From assembly GCA_022824395.1 (NCBI GenBank), contig JAJDZX010000077.1, positions 1-33,858 of the forward strand: a stretch of 33,858 nt of DNA, in the 5' to 3' direction. The notes under the pieces were generated by a model. The model did not search any database, was not told the DNA's origin, and saw nothing but the letters and a program-made list of their open reading frames with translations. Position numbers and translations under genes: made by a program. The number at the start of each line of letters is the position of its first letter. Within the stretch, counting starts at the first letter, position 1. Positions 32,019-33,858 of this stretch are shown piece after piece. The DNA is from Alphaproteobacteria bacterium (GTDB taxonomy: Bacteria > Pseudomonadota > Alphaproteobacteria > TMED109).

Positions 32019-32324
32019 TCATGCCGGCTGATACCGCCTGACGTCGATCTCGTCGGCGCGCGCGCGCATCTGCGCCGCGTCGTGCCACGCCTGCATCCTG
32101 AGCAGCAGGTCCATGCTGAGGCCGAACGCCTTCTCGACCCTGAGCGCCATCTCGGGCGACAGGGAGGCGTTGCCGTTCACGAGGTCCGAGAGCGTCGCCC
32201 TTCGCACGCCGAGAATCCGCGCCGCCGCCGCGACGCTCAACCCCAGCTCGTCGAGGGCCTCGATCCGGATGAAGGTTCCGGGGTGCGGGGGGGTCATTCC
32301 CATCTTGATTCCGCCGTCGCTCAT
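32019..32324 (-). CDS. higA: HigA-family antitoxin (XRE)
   Basis: Antitoxin of 101 residues with the HigA start PPHPGTFIRIEALDELGLSV and an XRE helix-turn-helix (AAAARILGVRRATLSDLVNG, then SLSPEMALRVEKAFG). It binds HigB and represses the operon. ATG 32324 overlaps the higB stop (TGATG); an internal ATG at 32303 is possible. The toxin-first order is typical of higBA. Both genes look intact, in contrast to the neighbouring TacAT and VapBC. Confidence 0.92.
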   Translation of the reverse strand: MSDGGIKMGMTPPHPGTFIRIEALDELGLSVAAAARILGVRRATLSDLVNGNASLSPEMALRVEKAFGLSMDLLLRMQAWHDAAQMRARADEIDVRRYQPA

Positions 32325-32614
32325 CAGTGGTAGTCCTCCAGGTTCACGCGCTCTATGGCGCCGTTGCGTTCCTCGAAGGTGATCCGCCAGTTGCCCGACA
32401 CGGATACGCTCCATTCATTTCGCCGCGCGCCCGACAACCGGTGGACCCGCCATCCGGGCGGTGCCTCGCGGATGAAGCCCTCCATGGTCTCCGCCAATGC
32501 AAGCGCGGCCAGGATGCCGCGCACCCGTTCCGCGAGGTCCTGTTTCAGCAGCCGGGAGGTGTTGTTCTCGAATAGCCGGCGCAGGCCCCGGTGGCGAAAC
32601 GAACGGACGATCAT
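32324..32614 (-). CDS. higB: HigB-family RelE-like toxin
   Basis: Ribosome-dependent mRNA endonuclease-type toxin of 96 residues. Typical HigB features are the start MIVRSFRHRGLRRLFE, the central GWRVHRLSGARRNEWSVSVS and the end WRITFEERNGAIERVNLEDY. It is 5' to higA with TGATG overlap. A possible minus-strand promoter (TTGCGT at 32646-32651, TACACA at 32623-32628, 17-bp spacer) would give an almost leaderless message, so it is uncertain. The upstream end lies 54 bp from the right 131-bp repeat. Confidence 0.92.
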   Translation of the reverse strand: MIVRSFRHRGLRRLFENNTSRLLKQDLAERVRGILAALALAETMEGFIREAPPGWRVHRLSGARRNEWSVSVSGNWRITFEERNGAIERVNLEDYH

Positions 32615-32668
32615 GCCGCGTATGTGTACGGCGATACCGTGCGAAACGCAAGCATCCATCCGTCCCGC

Positions 32669-32799
32669 GCGCGCCCTCGTGCATTGATCCGTTATTTCCC
32701 GCTTCCTACACTGCCGCGCGACGCTCACCTGGACCGGATTTCATCCATGCACGGACTTATTCTCCCCTTTGAAGGCGCCATGCCGGCCATTGCCGGCGA
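32669..32799 (+). repeat. 131-bp direct repeat, right copy
   Basis: Partner of 30575-30705, offset 2,094 bp. This copy is continuous with the intact carbonic anhydrase gene and gives it a promoter and start. Confidence 0.95.
32684..32712 (+). promoter_or_regulatory. Promoter of the gamma-carbonic anhydrase gene
   Basis: -35 TTGATC (32684-32689), 17-bp spacer, -10 TACACT (32707-32712), giving a start about 28 nt before ATG 32747. The same promoter is duplicated at 30590-30618 in the left repeat. Confidence 0.7.
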
Positions 32800-33274
32800 T
32801 GCGTTTATCGCCCCCACTGCGACGGTGATCGGCAAAACCGCCATCGGGTCCCGGTCGAGCATCTGGTACGGGTGCGTGCTTCGCGGGGATTGCGGCACGA
32901 TCGAGGTCGGCAGCGGTACGAATCTCCAGGACAATACGGTGGTTCATATCACCGAAGGGGTCGCCGATACGTTCATCGGCTCGAACATCGTGATCGGTCA
33001 TTCCTGCCTGCTGCACGGATGCACGCTGGAGGACGGGTGTTTCGTCGGCATGGGCGCCACGGTCATGGACAATGTGGTGGTGGAGACGGGCGCCATGGTT
33101 GCCGCGGGGTCGCTGGTGACGCCCGGGAAGCACATCAAAAAGGGCGAACTGTGGGCCGGCAATCCGGCAAAGTACTGGCGCGACCTGCGGGATGAGGAAG
33201 TCGCCCTGTGGCCCGGCCAGTGCGCCCATTATGCGGAAATGGCCGAGAGGCACATAAAGTCGATCGGCGGCTGA
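32747..33274 (+). CDS. Gamma-class carbonic anhydrase family protein
   Basis: Left-handed beta-helix hexapeptide protein of 175 residues in the gamma-carbonic anhydrase/YrdA family. Repeats run through FIAPTATVIGKTAIG, SSIWYGCVLRGDCGTIEVGS and NLQDNTVVHI. The metal-ligand histidines appear in VVHITEG, IVIGHSCLLHGC. The end (ELWAGNPAKYWRDLRDEE) is the usual signature. Such trimers bind Zn or Fe; activity as a carbonic anhydrase is not certain for all members. ATG 32747 follows a good promoter. The gene's first 17 codons are duplicated 2.1 kb upstream, yet this copy is complete. Confidence 0.93.
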   Translation: MHGLILPFEGAMPAIAGDAFIAPTATVIGKTAIGSRSSIWYGCVLRGDCGTIEVGSGTNLQDNTVVHITEGVADTFIGSNIVIGHSCLLHGCTLEDGCFVGMGATVMDNVVVETGAMVAAGSLVTPGKHIKKGELWAGNPAKYWRDLRDEEVALWPGQCAHYAEMAERHIKSIGG

Positions 33275-33432
33275 TTCCGTCTTGGCCGAATGCGCCGACT
33301 CGTATATGACCCGCATCCAAGCAGGCGGGACGGGATCCTGCCGATGTTTGCAAACTATTAACTCTTGGCTGGCAGGGTAGGCGCCGAATCGGCATACGTC
33401 ATTCGGCCAATACATCGAGAGGCACACGAACG

Positions 33433-33858
33433 ATGAGTAGATTGGCACCTAGACGGTTAAAACGGCCGCAGCGATTTCTTGCGGTGGGTCTGGTCGCGTT
33501 GCTTGCCGGATGTTCTTCGATCCCTGACGCCGTCAATCCCGTGGAATGGTACAAGGGCGCGCGCGATTTTGTCCTCGGCAGCGACGACAAACCGCCGGCG
33601 CCGGAAAATGCCGGGAACAAGCCTCAGGCCGAGCGCGGGCAGGCAGCCCCCGGGGCCGATCAGCCTATCCCCAATCTGAACACCGTGCCCGCGCGGCCCG
33701 ACACGTCGTCCCGGAATCAGCGCGCCCAATCGCAGCGCGGCTTGGTTTCGGACCGTAACGGCGCCCGGCGCTATTCCCGCGAAGCGGTCCGCCGCCAGGG
33801 CGATCCGGTGAATCCGCTCCAGACATCGCCGCAGGCCGCGGCACGTCCGGCGACGCCC
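33433..33858 (+). CDS. Lipoprotein, 3' end beyond the window
   Basis: The N-terminal 142 residues of an exported lipoprotein: a basic start (MSRLAPRRLKRPQR), a hydrophobic core and lipobox LLAGC, then SSIPDAVNPVEWYKGARDFV and a long Pro/Gln/Arg-rich disordered stretch. The frame is open to the window end. The mature start (SIPDAVNPVEWY) resembles an uncharacterised alphaproteobacterial envelope lipoprotein seen with OmpA-like or SPOR partners; that recollection is weak. It is cotranscription-capable with the carbonic anhydrase but 158 bp apart. Confidence 0.8.
   Translation, partial: MSRLAPRRLKRPQRFLAVGLVALLAGCSSIPDAVNPVEWYKGARDFVLGSDDKPPAPENAGNKPQAERGQAAPGADQPIPNLNTVPARPDTSSRNQRAQSQRGLVSDRNGARRYSREAVRRQGDPVNPLQTSPQAAARPATP

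Noticed and set aside
30575..32799. 131-bp repeats as insertion-sequence ends
   Set aside because: They are direct, contain host promoter and coding sequence, and no transposase lies between them.
1..33858. tRNA or rRNA genes
   Set aside because: No convincing T-loop with acceptor pairing or rRNA-like sequence was found by eye; a tRNAscan run would settle this.

Overview
The window looks like a chromosomal segment of a GC-rich alphaproteobacterium, plausibly Rhodospirillales-like. This rests on the high-GC codon use, a CpaE/CpaF-type Tad pilus locus, a gamma-class carbonic anhydrase beside a proline-rich lipoprotein, and VapBC, TacAT and HigBA modules typical of that class. The assignment is inference, because no rRNA or tRNA gene is present. 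The left edge is a poly-C/poly-G stretch that is probably an assembly artefact.

Layout. (1) 1-1926: two translationally coupled LysR regulators on the minus strand. (2) 2221-11867: a tad (Flp pilus) assembly locus with two TadE-like pseudopilins, a tandem pair of Flp pilins, TadZ/CpaE, TadA/CpaF, TadB and TadC. It runs without a break into a diheme cytochrome c peroxidase and a membrane sensor kinase. Prepilin peptidase, CpaB, secretin and TadD/TadG are not in the window. (3) 11988-14257: an OLD-family ATPase with a degenerate Toprim site, and a transposase remnant. (4) 14347-20483: a His-rich polytopic membrane protein, then a tightly overlapping Dlt-like operon made of sulfotransferase-fold protein, acyl carrier protein, adenylation enzyme, SGNH/DltD-like protein, MBOAT and a 38-residue microprotein ending in YIGF. 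It closes with a strong intrinsic terminator. (5) 20540-23486: gene-poor, with a frameshifted Abi-like gene, a heptamer repeat and a TbpB-like surface lipoprotein. (6) 23725-27166: a RIT (recombinase-in-trio) element with perfect 31-bp inverted ends and three overlapping tyrosine recombinases. (7) 27369-32614: accessory DNA with DUF1640-type genes, a decayed TacAT, a VapBC whose toxin has lost its middle, a LysM-TM-NERD protein and an apparently intact HigBA. (8) 32669-33858: gamma-carbonic anhydrase and the start of a lipoprotein.

The most notable system is the Dlt-like operon. It holds every step of trans-envelope acylation: activation on the adenylation enzyme, loading on the carrier protein, export through the MBOAT, relay on a short YxxF peptide and final transfer by an SGNH protein. 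It sits in a putative Gram-negative and carries a sulfotransferase-fold gene that Gram-positive dlt operons lack. A second point is that 131 bp carrying the promoter and first codons of the carbonic anhydrase are duplicated 2,094 bp apart around the NERD/HigBA cargo. The signature of an accessory cargo insertion that leaves the host gene expressible is therefore visible directly in the sequence.
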